Assembly (NCBI RefSeq): GCF_001368815.1
Contig: NZ_CTEI01000002.1
Location: forward strand, 620,001-684,000
DNA from: Paraliobacillus sp. PM-2
GTDB lineage: Bacteria > Bacillota > Bacilli > Bacillales > Amphibacillaceae
Direction of reading: 5' to 3'
DNA length: 64,000 bases
Shown here: one piece after another, positions 25,117 to 35,050 of the stretch
Layout of the letters: each line of letters opens with the position of its first letter
How positions within the stretch are numbered: the stretch's first letter is position 1
Position numbers and translations under genes: made by a program
The notes under the pieces: generated by a model
What the model saw: only the letters and a program-made list of their open reading frames with translations
Told to the model about the DNA's origin: nothing
Database searches by the model: none

Positions 25117-27246
25117 ATGAGTGAACAAATATTTGCACTAGATATTGGAACACGCTCTGTTATAGGACTTCTGTTACATCAAACAGATACAAGTTACACG
25201 ATTACAGACTATGTTGTGAGAGAACATACCGAGCGGTCCATGCTTGATGGACAAATTCATGATGTTGTTTCTGTATCAAAGGTAATAAAAGAAGTCAAAG
25301 AACAATTAGAACAAAAGCATCAAATAGTACTAAGAGAAGTTTGTGTTGCAGCTGCTGGAAGAGCTTTAAAAACAAAGCGTACAACAATTAAAAAAAATAT
25401 TTCCTTACAACCATTAATTTCTAAAGAAGATATTCTATTTATGGAGCTTAGCGCTGTTCAGCAAGCACAATATGATCTAGCGATAGAAGAAAGAGAACAC
25501 TCTCTGACACATTATTATTGTGTCGGTTATTCTGTACTTCAATATAAATTAGATCAGGATATTATTGGATCTCTTATTGATCAACAGGGAGAACAAGCTG
25601 AAGTAGAAATTATAGCTACATTTTTACCGAAAGTTGTTGTCGAGTCTTTAATTGCTGCCTTACAACGTGCTGATTTGGAAATGGAAGCTTTAACACTTGA
25701 ACCAATTGCTGCCATTAATGTGTTGATTCCAACCTCTATGCGAAGATTAAACGTAGCACTCGTAGACATTGGTGCTGGAACAAGTGATATTGCATTAACA
25801 GACACAGGTACAATCACCGCATATGGTATGGTACCAAAAGCAGGAGATGAAATTACAGAAGCAATAAGTGATTATTACTTACTAGACTTTAATGAAGCAG
25901 AACGTGTGAAAAGAGATATTACAGCACATAATGAAGCAGTACTAACTGATATATTAGGTTTTAAACAAACCATATCAATAGAAGAGCTCGCTACAGCTAT
26001 TAAACCAGCAATTGACGAACTTGCAAGTGCCATTGCTGAAGAAGTAATTGCTTTGAATGCCAAATCACCCAAAGCGGTAATGTTAGTAGGAGGTGGAAGT
26101 TTAACACCACATTTAACAACTCATTTAGCTAACAGATTACAACTACCTGATAATCGCGTGGCTATTCGAGCAACAGATGCGATTTCTTCGTTGAATTTTG
26201 ATGTAGAAATGCCAAAGGGACCAGCATTCATTACACCAATCGGTATTGCTATTGCCGCAAAACAAAACCCTATTCATTATATTAGTATAACAGTCAATCA
26301 TCGTGTTGTTCGTTTATTCGATGTAAAACAATTAACTATTGGTGATTGCTTATTAGCAGCAGGGATACATATTGATAAGTTATACGGACTTCCGGGTATG
26401 GCATATATGATTCGGTTTAACAATCAAAGAATTACCTTGCCTGGTAGTTATGGAAGACCACCAAAAATCACACTGAATAATGAATTAGTAACTGTTAATG
26501 AATCGATTAAGCACGGTGACGTATTAAATGTAGAAAAAGGAGAAAATGGTAAAGAACCAGATGTTACGATTGAAGAAATTGTTGGTGAACTAGAACAATT
26601 TAGAATCTATTATAATAATCAACCTCATTTATTACAGGCAGAGTTAGTAGTAAATGATAAAAAGGCGAATAAAAATTATAAGATTCAAGACAATGATGAT
26701 ATTGAATTAAAAGAAATTAACACGGTTCATGACTTTTTACATTCAATTAATCAAATAGAAAATCTAATCAATAATAAGTCGTTTATTTTAGAGGTGGATG
26801 GAAAGAAGAAAAACTTCCCACCATTTATGAAACAAATACTCATCAATAAACATCCAGCAACCCCAGACACAATTTTGAAACCGGAAGATCGACTAGAGTT
26901 TGTGGAACGTAAAGAACCAACTGTGTATCATTTACTTGAGGAATTAAACGAATCTATTTATCAAACGCTCAAAATAACATTTAACGGAGAACAAGTCACC
27001 TTACAAAAGCAGGTAAAAAATGTGCTACGAAATGGAAAAAAAGTAGATATACATGCAATCCTAACAAGAGATGATAAAATTGAATTGAAATTAATTGAGC
27101 AACAACATTTTATTTTCCAAGACATTTTTAAATTTGTATCCATTGATCTTACTGAAATTAAACCTGGCGTAGAAATAAAAAGGAATGGACAACCTGCTAC
27201 TTTTTTAGATCCTATTGAAGAAAATGACGAAATAACCATTAAATAA
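25117..27246 (+). CDS. Large FtsA-like ASKHA-fold protein with repeated C-terminal modules
   Basis: The 709-residue protein has an N-terminal actin-like ATPase domain related to FtsA and PilM (about 1-370): FALDIGTRSVIGLLL (phosphate 1), VALVDIGAGTSDIALTDTG (phosphate 2) and AVMLVGGGSLTPHL (adenosine). The 340-residue C-terminal part is not found in true FtsA. It contains several copies of a pattern 'NxxxxxxxxxI..xDxI/L/V' (for example LNNELVTVNESIKHGDVLNV, VVNDKKANKNYKIQDNDDIE, LRNGKKVDIHAILTRDDKIE, KRNGQPATFLDPIEENDEIT), suggestive of small beta-rich repeats. There is no amphipathic membrane-targeting tail. It is divergent from aroA and stands alone. Role unknown; a cell-envelope or division task is a guess. 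ATG 25117 chosen for GAAAGGAAA upstream. Confidence 0.75.
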   Translation: MSEQIFALDIGTRSVIGLLLHQTDTSYTITDYVVREHTERSMLDGQIHDVVSVSKVIKEVKEQLEQKHQIVLREVCVAAAGRALKTKRTTIKKNISLQPLISKEDILFMELSAVQQAQYDLAIEEREHSLTHYYCVGYSVLQYKLDQDIIGSLIDQQGEQAEVEIIATFLPKVVVESLIAALQRADLEMEALTLEPIAAINVLIPTSMRRLNVALVDIGAGTSDIALTDTGTITAYGMVPKAGDEITEAISDYYLLDFNEAERVKRDITAHNEAVLTDILGFKQTISIEELATAIKPAIDELASAIAEEVIALNAKSPKAVMLVGGGSLTPHLTTHLANRLQLPDNRVAIRATDAISSLNFDVEMPKGPAFITPIGIAIAAKQNPIHYISITVNHRVVRLFDVKQLTIGDCLLAAGIHIDKLYGLPGMAYMIRFNNQRITLPGSYGRPPKITLNNELVTVNESIKHGDVLNVEKGENGKEPDVTIEEIVGELEQFRIYYNNQPHLLQAELVVNDKKANKNYKIQDNDDIELKEINTVHDFLHSINQIENLINNKSFILEVDGKKKNFPPFMKQILINKHPATPDTILKPEDRLEFVERKEPTVYHLLEELNESIYQTLKITFNGEQVTLQKQVKNVLRNGKKVDIHAILTRDDKIELKLIEQQHFIFQDIFKFVSIDLTEIKPGVEIKRNGQPATFLDPIEENDEITIK

Positions 27247-27302
27247 TCACGCAACTCATTTTCATCGAGTGTGCGATATTTACCTTACTAATTTGTCCTA
27301 TA

Positions 27303-27340
27303 AAAAAAACGAACTATAATAAAAATTATAGTTCGTTTTT
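27303..27340. terminator. Bidirectional terminator between the FtsA-like gene and ytxH
   Basis: A long stem (AAAAAACGAACTATAAT with its complement, loop AAA) sits between convergent genes. Confidence 0.9.
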
Positions 27341-27352
27341 TTTATTCTATTT

Positions 27353-27799
27353 TTACTGCTTTTTCACATCTTCTACTGCTTCCTCTGCTGCTTCAGCTAC
27401 TTCTTCAGCTGCTTCCTCTGCAGTTTCTTTTACAACTGTTGCATCTTCTTTGGCAACATTTACTTTATCTTGAATCGTTTTAGATGTTTCTTTGAATTTA
27501 TCACTTAACTCTTGAGATTTTTCTGATACATTTTTTTGCACTTGAGCAGATGTCTCTTTCGCATAATCTTTCCACTCATTTCCTTTTACATAAGCAATAT
27601 CTTTCCATTCATTTGCACGATCTTTTAGCGTACTAGCACCTTCATTTAAATCGCCACGTAATTCCTTACCAGATTTAGGAGCTAACAATAATGCTAAAGA
27701 AGCACCTACGATCCCTCCGATTAATGAACCAATTAAAAAGTCCTTACTATTAATGTTTTCATCATTCTGTACATTACTTTGTTCTTCATTTTTACTCAT
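27353..27799 (-). CDS. ytxH: YtxH-family general stress protein
   Basis: The 148-residue protein has the YtxH domain: a glycine-rich membrane segment (FLIGSLIGGIVGASLALLLA, about 21-40) followed by PKSGKELRGDL, then a long amphipathic helical tail with alternating K, E and T and a C-terminal run of A and E. It is anchored in the membrane with its tail probably in the cytoplasm. The function is unknown; the family belongs to the sigma-B general stress regulon in Bacillus. It lies 36 bases after ytxG. The third gene of the B. subtilis operon, ytxJ, is missing: aroA and ccpA do not follow directly and an FtsA-like gene sits in between. Confidence 0.9.
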   Translation of the reverse strand: MSKNEEQSNVQNDENINSKDFLIGSLIGGIVGASLALLLAPKSGKELRGDLNEGASTLKDRANEWKDIAYVKGNEWKDYAKETSAQVQKNVSEKSQELSDKFKETSKTIQDKVNVAKEDATVVKETAEEAAEEVAEAAEEAVEDVKKQ

Positions 27800-27835
27800 T
27801 TTTATTCCTCCTTACTAATATAATTATGCTTTATG

Positions 27836-28255
27836 TTATTTTACATTACTCCTATTTTTTCGTTTTTGAAATACATTCATTGCTACTGTACCCCATTTAA
27901 TTGCTTGAGCTGTTTCTTCTTTATTCTGCTCTGCTACAGCAGAAACACTATCAGAAACTTTACGAATGGATTGGTTAAAGCTTTTAATGGTTTCACCTAT
28001 CCCTTTCACACCATCTACTACTGTATTTAAACGTGTTGATTTATCATTGATGTCCTCAGCAAGTTGATTCGTTTTGTTTAATAAAGCTGTTGTTTCTGTT
28101 GATATTCCTTCCATTTGCTTTTCTAAACCTTCTAAAGTATCTGCTACATTAGACATGGTGCGTTTTGTTTCTTTTAGCACATTAGCTAAATAAACAACTA
28201 ATATAGCAAATGCAATAGCAAATATTAGTGCAGCTATATAGAGTAGATTAATCAT
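27836..28255 (-). CDS. ytxG: DUF948 membrane protein YtxG
   Basis: The 139-residue DUF948 protein has one N-terminal membrane span (LYIAALIFAIAFAILVVYLA, about 5-24) and a coiled-coil region with regular V/L spacing (about 30-115). Function is unknown; with YtxH it forms a small general-stress operon. A sigma-B-type promoter lies about 65 bases upstream. AGGGAG precedes the start. The order murC-ytxG-ytxH is as in B. subtilis. Confidence 0.9.
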   Translation of the reverse strand: MINLLYIAALIFAIAFAILVVYLANVLKETKRTMSNVADTLEGLEKQMEGISTETTALLNKTNQLAEDINDKSTRLNTVVDGVKGIGETIKSFNQSIRKVSDSVSAVAEQNKEETAQAIKWGTVAMNVFQKRKNRSNVK

Positions 28256-28321
28256 ATTTACTTACAACTCCCTTATATTTATGTAATTGATTTGCAACAT
28301 AATCTGCTTATATAATGTTAT

Positions 28322-28346
28322 TTACCCAATTAGGGTTATGTTAAAC
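28322..28346 (-). promoter_or_regulatory. Sigma-B-type promoter of ytxGH
   Basis: On the minus strand, GTTTAA (28341-28346) and GGGTAA (28322-28327) are 13 bases apart, close to the sigma-B consensus GTTTAA-N12-15-GGGTAT. The B. subtilis ytxGH operon is known to be sigma-B dependent, which supports it. Confidence 0.75.
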
Positions 28347-28493
28347 ATATTCCTTTAATAAAATTCACTGTTTGACCGAAATTATTCCAAGTTGTAATTA
28401 ATATATTAGATGTTTTACAACTAAAACACAAAAAATACGTTTAAACATGTTAAGAGATTGTGATTAGAGTAGGCGATTTAGTCATAAAAGGAA

Positions 28494-28525
28494 AGGAAGA
28501 GCAGGTAAATTTCCCTTCTCTTCCT
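28494..28525 (-). terminator. Probable terminator of murC
   Basis: An 8-bp stem AGGAAGAG/CTCTTCCT, with further pairing inside the loop, is followed on the minus strand by TTCCTTTT. About 150 bases between it and the ytxG promoter show nothing else. Confidence 0.65.
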
Positions 28526-28553
28526 ATTATTCAAGAAATATTTTAAAAAACCT

Positions 28554-29855
28554 TTAGGACAACTTGGTTTTATTTTCATATGCCAATTGAAATTTTTGGA
28601 TATCACCCGCACCCATGAAAACTAATACAGCATTAGAGTAAGACTGAAGTACTTCTATATCATCAATCGGTAAGAATTGGCTATTGTCTATCAGTGTTTC
28701 TAAATCATGAATCGTTAACTTCCCTGATCCTTCTCTTGCAGAACCAAAAATATCACATAAAAATACATGATCAGCCTCTCCTAAACTAGCAGCAAATTCA
28801 TGCAAGAATGTTTTTGTTCTAGTATAGGTATGCGGCTGGAATATAGCTATTACTTCTTTATCTGAATATTTCTTTCGAACTGCATCAATAGTTGCTTCAA
28901 TTTCTCTTGGATGATGTGCGTAATCATCAATAAGAATTTGTGTCCCAAATTCTTTTTCAGTAAATCTACGTTTCACCCCTGTAAATGAAGTGATTTTTTT
29001 TATTTCATCCGCTTGCATACTTTCATAATGGCAAATAGTAATCACAGCTAATGCATTTAAAATATTATGATTTCCATACATTGGAATGGTAAATGAATCA
29101 TAATAATTATTTCTTACAAACACATCGAAAGTTGTTCCATTTGGTGTTTCCTTTACATTTTTCGCTTGAAAGTCATTACTTTCTGAAAAGCCATAATATA
29201 AAACAGGTACTTTTGCTTGAATTTGTTGTAAATATTCATCATCCCCACAAGCAATAATTCCTTTTCTCACACGATCTGCCATACTTTGAAAAGCTTGGAA
29301 AACATCGTCAACACTTGTAAAATAATCTGGATGATCAAAATCAATATTGGTCATGATTGCATAATCAGGTTCATATGCTAAAAAATGACGACGATATTCA
29401 CAAGCCTCAAATACAAAATATTCGCTTTCTATATGTCCTTGTCCGGTACCATCACCAATAAGGTACGAAATAGGATAATTTTGATTTAGAACATGAGCTA
29501 ATAAACCAGTAGTTGAAGTCTTACCATGTGCTCCTGTAACCGCTATGCTGGTATATTGTTTTAACCATTGGCCTAAAAAATCATGATAACGATAAAAGGC
29601 CAAACCAAGATCTTTACAAGCTTTAATTTCCTCGTGGTCATCGGAAAATGCATTACCTGCAATAATTGTTAATCCTTGTTTTATATTATCTTTTGAGAAT
29701 GGTAATATTGGAATTTGCTTTTCTTCTAATGCACGTTGTGTAAAAAATTCTTTTTCTACATCGGAACCTTGTACAAGCTCTCCAGAATCATGCAGTATTT
29801 GTGCTAACGCACTCATTCCTGTCCCTTTTATACCGATAAAATGGTAAATTGTCAT
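28554..29855 (-). CDS. murC: UDP-N-acetylmuramate--L-alanine ligase
   Basis: MurC adds L-alanine to UDP-MurNAc, the first amino acid of the peptidoglycan stem, using ATP. The 433-residue protein has the N-terminal UDP-binding glycine motif [13 protein letters not shown], the ATP-binding loop [11 protein letters not shown] (about 108-118), the carbamate-lysine region and the C-terminal [14 protein letters not shown] segment typical of MurC. The ATG at 29855 is chosen because TTTGGAGG lies 9 bases upstream; the longer frame adds 21 residues without a ribosome binding site. Gene order sftA-murC-ytxGH is conserved, with a nicotinate phosphoribosyltransferase gene inserted between sftA and murC. 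Confidence 0.97.
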   Translation of the reverse strand: MTIYHFIGIKGTGMSALAQILHDSGELVQGSDVEKEFFTQRALEEKQIPILPFSKDNIKQGLTIIAGNAFSDDHEEIKACKDLGLAFYRYHDFLGQWLKQYTSIAVTGAHGKTSTTGLLAHVLNQNYPISYLIGDGTGQGHIESEYFVFEACEYRRHFLAYEPDYAIMTNIDFDHPDYFTSVDDVFQAFQSMADRVRKGIIACGDDEYLQQIQAKVPVLYYGFSESNDFQAKNVKETPNGTTFDVFVRNNYYDSFTIPMYGNHNILNALAVITICHYESMQADEIKKITSFTGVKRRFTEKEFGTQILIDDYAHHPREIEATIDAVRKKYSDKEVIAIFQPHTYTRTKTFLHEFAASLGEADHVFLCDIFGSAREGSGKLTIHDLETLIDNSQFLPIDDIEVLQSYSNAVLVFMGAGDIQKFQLAYENKTKLS

Positions 29856-29982
29856 AACTAAGAACCTCCAAAGTAGAGCGTTAAATCTTTTTAAACTAAT
29901 AGTAATTGTTTTGCCCAAATAATTATTTTAGCACAAACCAATCTGGAAAACACTTGTTTTTTCCTATTTATATTTTTTATGA

Positions 29983-31092
29983 TTATTTTACATAATTTAC
30001 TTTTTCTAATCTTGAATTTGGCCTATATTGACGCCCATCTTTAGATTGCGGTTTTCCATTAAGTAATACATTATCACCTGTAAAGCCGATATGAATGTGC
30101 AATAAATTTCTTCCAATTCCATATACATCAACAGGGACATTTTCTTTTTCAAATGCACGAATTCGTTCTTCATTAAAACCTCCACTAGCAATAATCTTCA
30201 CGTGATGATATCCTTCAGCATCTAGCGCATTTCTCAAAGCAAAGATTAGTTGTGGATTAACACCTCGTGGATCAAATGTACCCATTAGATGTTGGTTTCG
30301 CAAGAAATATTTATCAACCATATGGTTAGACGTATCTAAACGGACCCCTTTTAATGTTTCTCCAAATTCACGAGCCACTTTTAATGCATCGGTAATTACA
30401 TCATTATTATAATCAACTAGAACCATTAAGTCATCATCTGGATATAACTCATGATATGCCTTTGAGGCTTCGACGACATCACCTTCAAAGATTTGAATCA
30501 TTGCATGTGGCATGGTCCCCATTCCTGTTTTTCCCCACCATTCATTCATAGCATGGGTGGCTTGTGCAGTGGAGCCACCGATAAATGCAGCGTACCCATC
30601 TCCTGCCTGTTGTGTGTAATGGTCATCTCGATCACCCATAAAAATAATCGGTTTCTGTTTACCAGATGACCTAGCCGCTTTTACCACATTATATACATTT
30701 GTTGCTACAGATGTTCGACGGGCTAATATACCATCGATAATTCCTTCTAAATAACCAAAAGATTGATATGGTCCAGTTACCGTAAGTACTGTCTCATAAG
30801 GGCTTATTTTATCACCATCTTTTAATGCGTGAATTTCAAGCTCCTCAGGATGATCAGCGAACGTATGTATAAGTGCAATAGCTTCATCAGATCCACACAA
30901 AACAGCATCACTTTTCTGAAAAAATTGCATGGTTACTATATTATCTGGTTTAAGCTTTTCAGCAATTTCTTTTGTTTTAAGGAAATAAACTGCTGAAAAC
31001 CATCCTTCTTTGATTCGTTCATCAAATTTAAACGTTTGGTTTGTTAAACGCTCAATCTCGCCGTTTAGTTTTTTTGTGATTTCTTTATTCAT
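29983..31092 (-). CDS. Nicotinate phosphoribosyltransferase
   Basis: The enzyme makes nicotinate mononucleotide from nicotinate and PRPP in the NAD salvage pathway. The 369-residue protein aligns in layout with the shorter, archaeal-like NAPRTase class: an N-terminal half-barrel with MQFFQKSD, a substrate region MGDRDDHYTQQAGDGYAAFIGGST, and the phosphate-binding KGVRLDTSN and IASGGFNEERI segments. B. subtilis PncB is a longer, different type, so this may be an extra or alternative copy. It lies between sftA and murC on the same strand, with GAGGGG before the ATG. Confidence 0.85.
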   Translation of the reverse strand: MNKEITKKLNGEIERLTNQTFKFDERIKEGWFSAVYFLKTKEIAEKLKPDNIVTMQFFQKSDAVLCGSDEAIALIHTFADHPEELEIHALKDGDKISPYETVLTVTGPYQSFGYLEGIIDGILARRTSVATNVYNVVKAARSSGKQKPIIFMGDRDDHYTQQAGDGYAAFIGGSTAQATHAMNEWWGKTGMGTMPHAMIQIFEGDVVEASKAYHELYPDDDLMVLVDYNNDVITDALKVAREFGETLKGVRLDTSNHMVDKYFLRNQHLMGTFDPRGVNPQLIFALRNALDAEGYHHVKIIASGGFNEERIRAFEKENVPVDVYGIGRNLLHIHIGFTGDNVLLNGKPQSKDGRQYRPNSRLEKVNYVK

Positions 31093-31177
31093 CTCACTTA
31101 CCCCTCGTTACGTTCTTATTATATACCTTTGTCTATCATATAAGATTCATGCCCTATCTACAAGTTTTAAATTTATA

Positions 31178-33385
31178 TCACTTTGTTGGTTTATCTAATT
31201 CATTGGCTGATACAAGGATATCTCTTGGTTTACTTCCTTTTTGCGCTGAAATTATACCATTATCCTCTAATGTATCAATTAATCTTGCTGCTCTATTGTA
31301 CCCAATTTTGAAACGGCGTTGCAGCAAAGATGCGCTAGCACCATTTTGTTCCATAACGAAAGAAAGAGCTTCAGTATAAAGTTCATCCTCTACCTCTTCC
31401 GTTTTAACTTGTTGTAATAGGTCTTCTTGTTCAAATAAATAATTCGCAGGTGCTAGTTTTTTTGCATAGGCAGTTACGCGCTCAATTTCCTCATCCGTAA
31501 CAAAAGCACCTTGGATACGAACAGGATGTCTTGCCCCATTCTCTACAAATAACATATCACCTTTACCTAACAATCGTTCTGCTCCGTTTGTATCAATAAT
31601 CGTACGTGAATCTACTTGAGACGAAACACTGAAAGCAATACGTGTAGGAATATTTGCTTTAATCAGACCTGTAATCACATCTACAGAAGGGCGTTGTGTT
31701 GCTAATAAAAGATGAATACCACAAGCCCTTGCTTTTTGAGCAATTCGACAAATAGCATCTTCTACATCTTGCGGAGAAACCATCATTAAATCAGCTAATT
31801 CATCAATAACAATAACAATATAAGCCATCTTATCATCGAATCGTTGTTTTTGTTCCATTTTTTGATTGTATCGATCAATATCTCTAGTTCCCTCTTGAAC
31901 AAATTTTTCATAGCGCTCTTCCATTTGAGAGACTGCCCATTTCAAAGCATGTGTTGCTGCTTTTACATCAGTAATAACAGGAGCAACTAAATGTGGTATT
32001 TCATTGTATGGAGCTAATTCAACCATTTTCGGATCAATTAACATCAGCCTTACGTCTTCGTGACTTGCTTTATATATTAAGCTAATTAAAATAGTATTAA
32101 TACATACGCTTTTTCCAGAGCCTGTTGCACCTGCAATTAAACCATGAGGCATTTTTTTTATATCTGTAACAATTGGACTACCAGCAATATCTAATCCTAG
32201 TGCAATATTCAATGGTGATTGATTTTCTTGAAATTGATTTGTTTGAAAAATCTCCTGCAAGCTAACTGCTTTTGCTTGTTCATTCGGAATTTCTATCCCA
32301 ATTGCATGCTTTCCAGGTATAGGTGCTTCCATACGAATATCTTTTGCTGCCATATTCAATTTTATATCATCACTTAAATTTTTTATTTTACTTACTTTCA
32401 CCCCTGCTTCTGGTTGTACTTCAAATCTTGTTACAGCGGGGCCTTGCATGGTTGCAACTACTTTTGCATTCACATGAAACTGCTTTAAGGTTTTCTCTAA
32501 CAGGTTAGATTGTTCTTCTATCCACACATTGTTATTTGCTTGTTTACCAACCGGTTCATTTAATAAGTGAAATGGTGGTGTTTTATGCTGCGTCCGTTTG
32601 ACACTTCCTTTGTTTGTTTCCTTCCTTTGGTAATATCTTTTTTTATCACTTGGGCGCATTCTTACATTAAATGGTTGTGCCTGTTTGCCTTTTTCGGTGC
32701 TTTTTCTTGGTCGTTGATCTTCAGCTTTTTTTGTGTTTTCTTCCGAATTTAATATTCCTTCAGTGGGAGTTATGGTTTTACTATCGTCAGCAAAATCATT
32801 TTGTCGTTTTGTCACTGCTGATTGTCCAATCAATTGATTCTCCTGCTCCAAGGCTTGATTTGACGAATTTTGTTCTGTTTTTTGGTTGTGTTTTTTTCTG
32901 TTTTCTCGACCAAATGTTAGTAAGTCATTATTATTATTAACTTCTTTTGTCTTTTTAAGAATCTCTGCAGTGTTTTTATGTATTTCTTCTTTTCTTAAAT
33001 AAGCAGGTGTGTCCATTCCTTGTTCATTTTCTTCATTCGGGCGTTTTCTAAAACCATACACTGGAGATGGAACAGGAGTAGGAGTAAATGGTTTTCTTTT
33101 CTTTTGATTTTCTTCAATATCAACCGTGTGTTTCTTATTGTCATTGCTCTCAGTACCTAAGTCAATGTACCTTTCATTCTGTTGGTTCGAATGTTTCTTA
33201 GGTTTACCAGGTATAGCAGGAAAATTAAATTTTTTATTGCTTGGGTATTGATAAACTACTTTTGTCTCTACCTTCTGATCTATATAATTATTTTGTTCTA
33301 TATCATTACCTACATGATAACTATTGATTTTTTCATCTGGTGAATTAAGCCATTTTTTTATTTTATCTTTCCATTGATCTAGCAT
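31178..33385 (-). CDS. sftA: DNA translocase SftA (soluble FtsK/SpoIIIE family)
   Basis: SftA moves chromosomal DNA away from the closing septum. The 735-residue protein has no membrane span; its N-terminal 300 residues are a disordered, K/N/Q/P-rich linker, and the C-terminal motor has Walker A GATGSGKSVCIN (about 415), Walker B YIVIVIDELADLMM, the ATQRPSVDVITGLIKANIP arm and a gamma winged-helix domain (QNGASASLLQRRFKIGYNRA) that reads oriented DNA sites. B. subtilis SftA is longer (about 950), the difference lying in the linker. Upstream ytpR, ytpQ and ytpP match the conserved cluster. Confidence 0.94.
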   Translation of the reverse strand: MLDQWKDKIKKWLNSPDEKINSYHVGNDIEQNNYIDQKVETKVVYQYPSNKKFNFPAIPGKPKKHSNQQNERYIDLGTESNDNKKHTVDIEENQKKRKPFTPTPVPSPVYGFRKRPNEENEQGMDTPAYLRKEEIHKNTAEILKKTKEVNNNNDLLTFGRENRKKHNQKTEQNSSNQALEQENQLIGQSAVTKRQNDFADDSKTITPTEGILNSEENTKKAEDQRPRKSTEKGKQAQPFNVRMRPSDKKRYYQRKETNKGSVKRTQHKTPPFHLLNEPVGKQANNNVWIEEQSNLLEKTLKQFHVNAKVVATMQGPAVTRFEVQPEAGVKVSKIKNLSDDIKLNMAAKDIRMEAPIPGKHAIGIEIPNEQAKAVSLQEIFQTNQFQENQSPLNIALGLDIAGSPIVTDIKKMPHGLIAGATGSGKSVCINTILISLIYKASHEDVRLMLIDPKMVELAPYNEIPHLVAPVITDVKAATHALKWAVSQMEERYEKFVQEGTRDIDRYNQKMEQKQRFDDKMAYIVIVIDELADLMMVSPQDVEDAICRIAQKARACGIHLLLATQRPSVDVITGLIKANIPTRIAFSVSSQVDSRTIIDTNGAERLLGKGDMLFVENGARHPVRIQGAFVTDEEIERVTAYAKKLAPANYLFEQEDLLQQVKTEEVEDELYTEALSFVMEQNGASASLLQRRFKIGYNRAARLIDTLEDNGIISAQKGSKPRDILVSANELDKPTK

Positions 33386-33492
33386 ACTTCTTCACTCTTC
33401 CATTTCATTTGTTTCCTTCTATTTTAACAGGTTTTCTTTTTTAAAAATACTCAAAGCTGAATGATTCCCGACATTCGCTAATATTAGAAAAA

Positions 33493-33516
33493 GAGTTGCC
33501 TTTCAAAAGACAACTC
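33493..33516 (-). terminator. Terminator of ytpR
   Basis: GAGTTGCCTTT pairs with AAAGACAACTC (one wobble on the minus strand) and is followed on that strand by TTTTT. Confidence 0.8.
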
Positions 33517-33531
33517 CATTAACTAACATAC

Positions 33532-34137
33532 TTAATTTATCACAAAAGGATCTCCTGGTTTCACTTCATCAGTTAACACATATATCCCTTTTTCTTTTGG
33601 TGCGTTTGGTATTCCCAGTTCTTTTTGAGAGCAGATCATTCCATAAGAATCAACACCTCTTAAACTAGCTGCCTTTATTTCCATACCACTCGGCATTACT
33701 GCGCCTACTTTTGCTACAACAACATACTGTCCCTTATCAACATTCGGTGCACCACATACAATTTGAACTGTTTCTTCACCAATATCAACTTGACAAACAC
33801 TTAGCTTATCAGCATTTTCATGGGTACCTTTATCTTGTACATAACCAACAACAAATTTAGGTGACAAATCAACATCTAATGTATCGTTTAAATTATTCTT
33901 TTGAAAAATTGTACGTAATTCTTCAAGTAATGCTTCTGTTAATTCTAATTTATTAGTCTCTATCGTTAGATATTTTGATGCTTGAAAAATATTGTATCCT
34001 AATACTTCTTTAGTATTTTTATCAACAATTTTAACAATATCTCCAAAGTGGTCTTGTTCTATTTGATAACGATCTCCTCGCTTTAACGAAATAAGTAGGC
34101 AATCGCCAATTCCTTTTTTATTATAGAAAATTTGCAT
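33532..34137 (-). CDS. ytpR: tRNA-binding domain protein YtpR
   Basis: The 201-residue protein carries a C-terminal EMAP/tRNA-binding OB fold (about 90-195: VVGYVQDKGTHENADKLSVC...CGAPNVDKGQYVVVAKVG...MICSQKELGIP), the same domain that opens bacterial PheT. The N-terminal half is a YtpR-specific domain (DUF4479). Its role is unknown; a tRNA or RNA-quality function is a guess. The length equals B. subtilis YtpR when the ATG at 34137, preceded by AAAGGATG within the end of ytpQ, is used. It follows ytpQ directly. Confidence 0.9.
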   Translation of the reverse strand: MQIFYNKKGIGDCLLISLKRGDRYQIEQDHFGDIVKIVDKNTKEVLGYNIFQASKYLTIETNKLELTEALLEELRTIFQKNNLNDTLDVDLSPKFVVGYVQDKGTHENADKLSVCQVDIGEETVQIVCGAPNVDKGQYVVVAKVGAVMPSGMEIKAASLRGVDSYGMICSQKELGIPNAPKEKGIYVLTDEVKPGDPFVIN

Positions 34138-34138
34138 C

Positions 34139-34966
34139 TTATTCATCCTTTTCTGTATCATTTTTCTGTGTTGGGCGATTTTTTGCTAAAATAAAGATTG
34201 GTTCTAGCTTCTTATCTTCATAAATAAAAGATAAAGAAGTAATTGGCACCCGACCTTCAGCAAAAAATTTCATTGTCATTTGTGCTAGAATATCATAACC
34301 TGTATCGTTTTGAATGTCTACAAGGATAAGTACGTCTTGATGAGGAACTGCAACAGCAAGTTCACCTTTGGCATTTAAACGCATTTCCTCTAAAAAAGAT
34401 TCATTTAATATGCGACTAGCATCATAGCCATCATTTGTCGAAACAAAATAAAAGTCATTTCCTGCTACCTGTTCTTGTTTAGGTTTTGTAGTTAAAGATC
34501 GTAGATTAAAGCTTGCCACTTCTTTTAAACGATCCATTGTCCACCCTTCTTTTTCAAGCAAAGGTTGATCAATTAATTGATACGTTTTCCCTAGGTCAAG
34601 CGCATAATAAATACGCGTCTCCGCCGTGTGCTCGGTAAACATTAATGGTACGCCGGATTTTGTTTTTTTTGGAAAAGAGGTAGATCGTATAACTGGAAAA
34701 ACAGATTTTTCTTTCCCTTCTAAAGTCGGTGTCTGATTCATAATAGCTAACGCCTCAGTGATATGATAAACTAAATCATCTATCGCCACATCACCTTTTT
34801 GTTCATACTTAGCAATGACATTTGGCAAAGTAATTGTAATTCCTTTATGTGTATCTCTCCATTCCACCCGGTATGTATCCTTGTCTCTGTTAAACGATGT
34901 CCGCCAAGTGTCATAATTTAATTTTTTATCTAATATTCTTTTTAATTGTAAACTTGTTAATTTCAT
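34139..34966 (-). CDS. ytpQ: DUF1444 protein YtpQ
   Basis: The 275-residue soluble protein is a member of the DUF1444/YtpQ family, conserved in Bacillus next to ytpP and ytpR. Features are an N-terminal charged segment ([20 protein letters not shown]), a central PVIRSTSFP...[14 protein letters not shown] stretch typical of the family, and a C-terminal part with LILVDIQND and [14 protein letters not shown]. No catalytic motif is evident and the function is unknown. AGGAGAG precedes the ATG. Its last codons overlap the ribosome binding site of ytpR. Confidence 0.88.
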   Translation of the reverse strand: MKLTSLQLKRILDKKLNYDTWRTSFNRDKDTYRVEWRDTHKGITITLPNVIAKYEQKGDVAIDDLVYHITEALAIMNQTPTLEGKEKSVFPVIRSTSFPKKTKSGVPLMFTEHTAETRIYYALDLGKTYQLIDQPLLEKEGWTMDRLKEVASFNLRSLTTKPKQEQVAGNDFYFVSTNDGYDASRILNESFLEEMRLNAKGELAVAVPHQDVLILVDIQNDTGYDILAQMTMKFFAEGRVPITSLSFIYEDKKLEPIFILAKNRPTQKNDTEKDE

Positions 34967-35050
34967 TGTTTTTTCTCTCCTAAGAGAATGTTTTTTGTTA
35001 CGTTAGTTATTCTAGCATGATTCACCTGTTGTTAAAAGTAATGTTATTTT

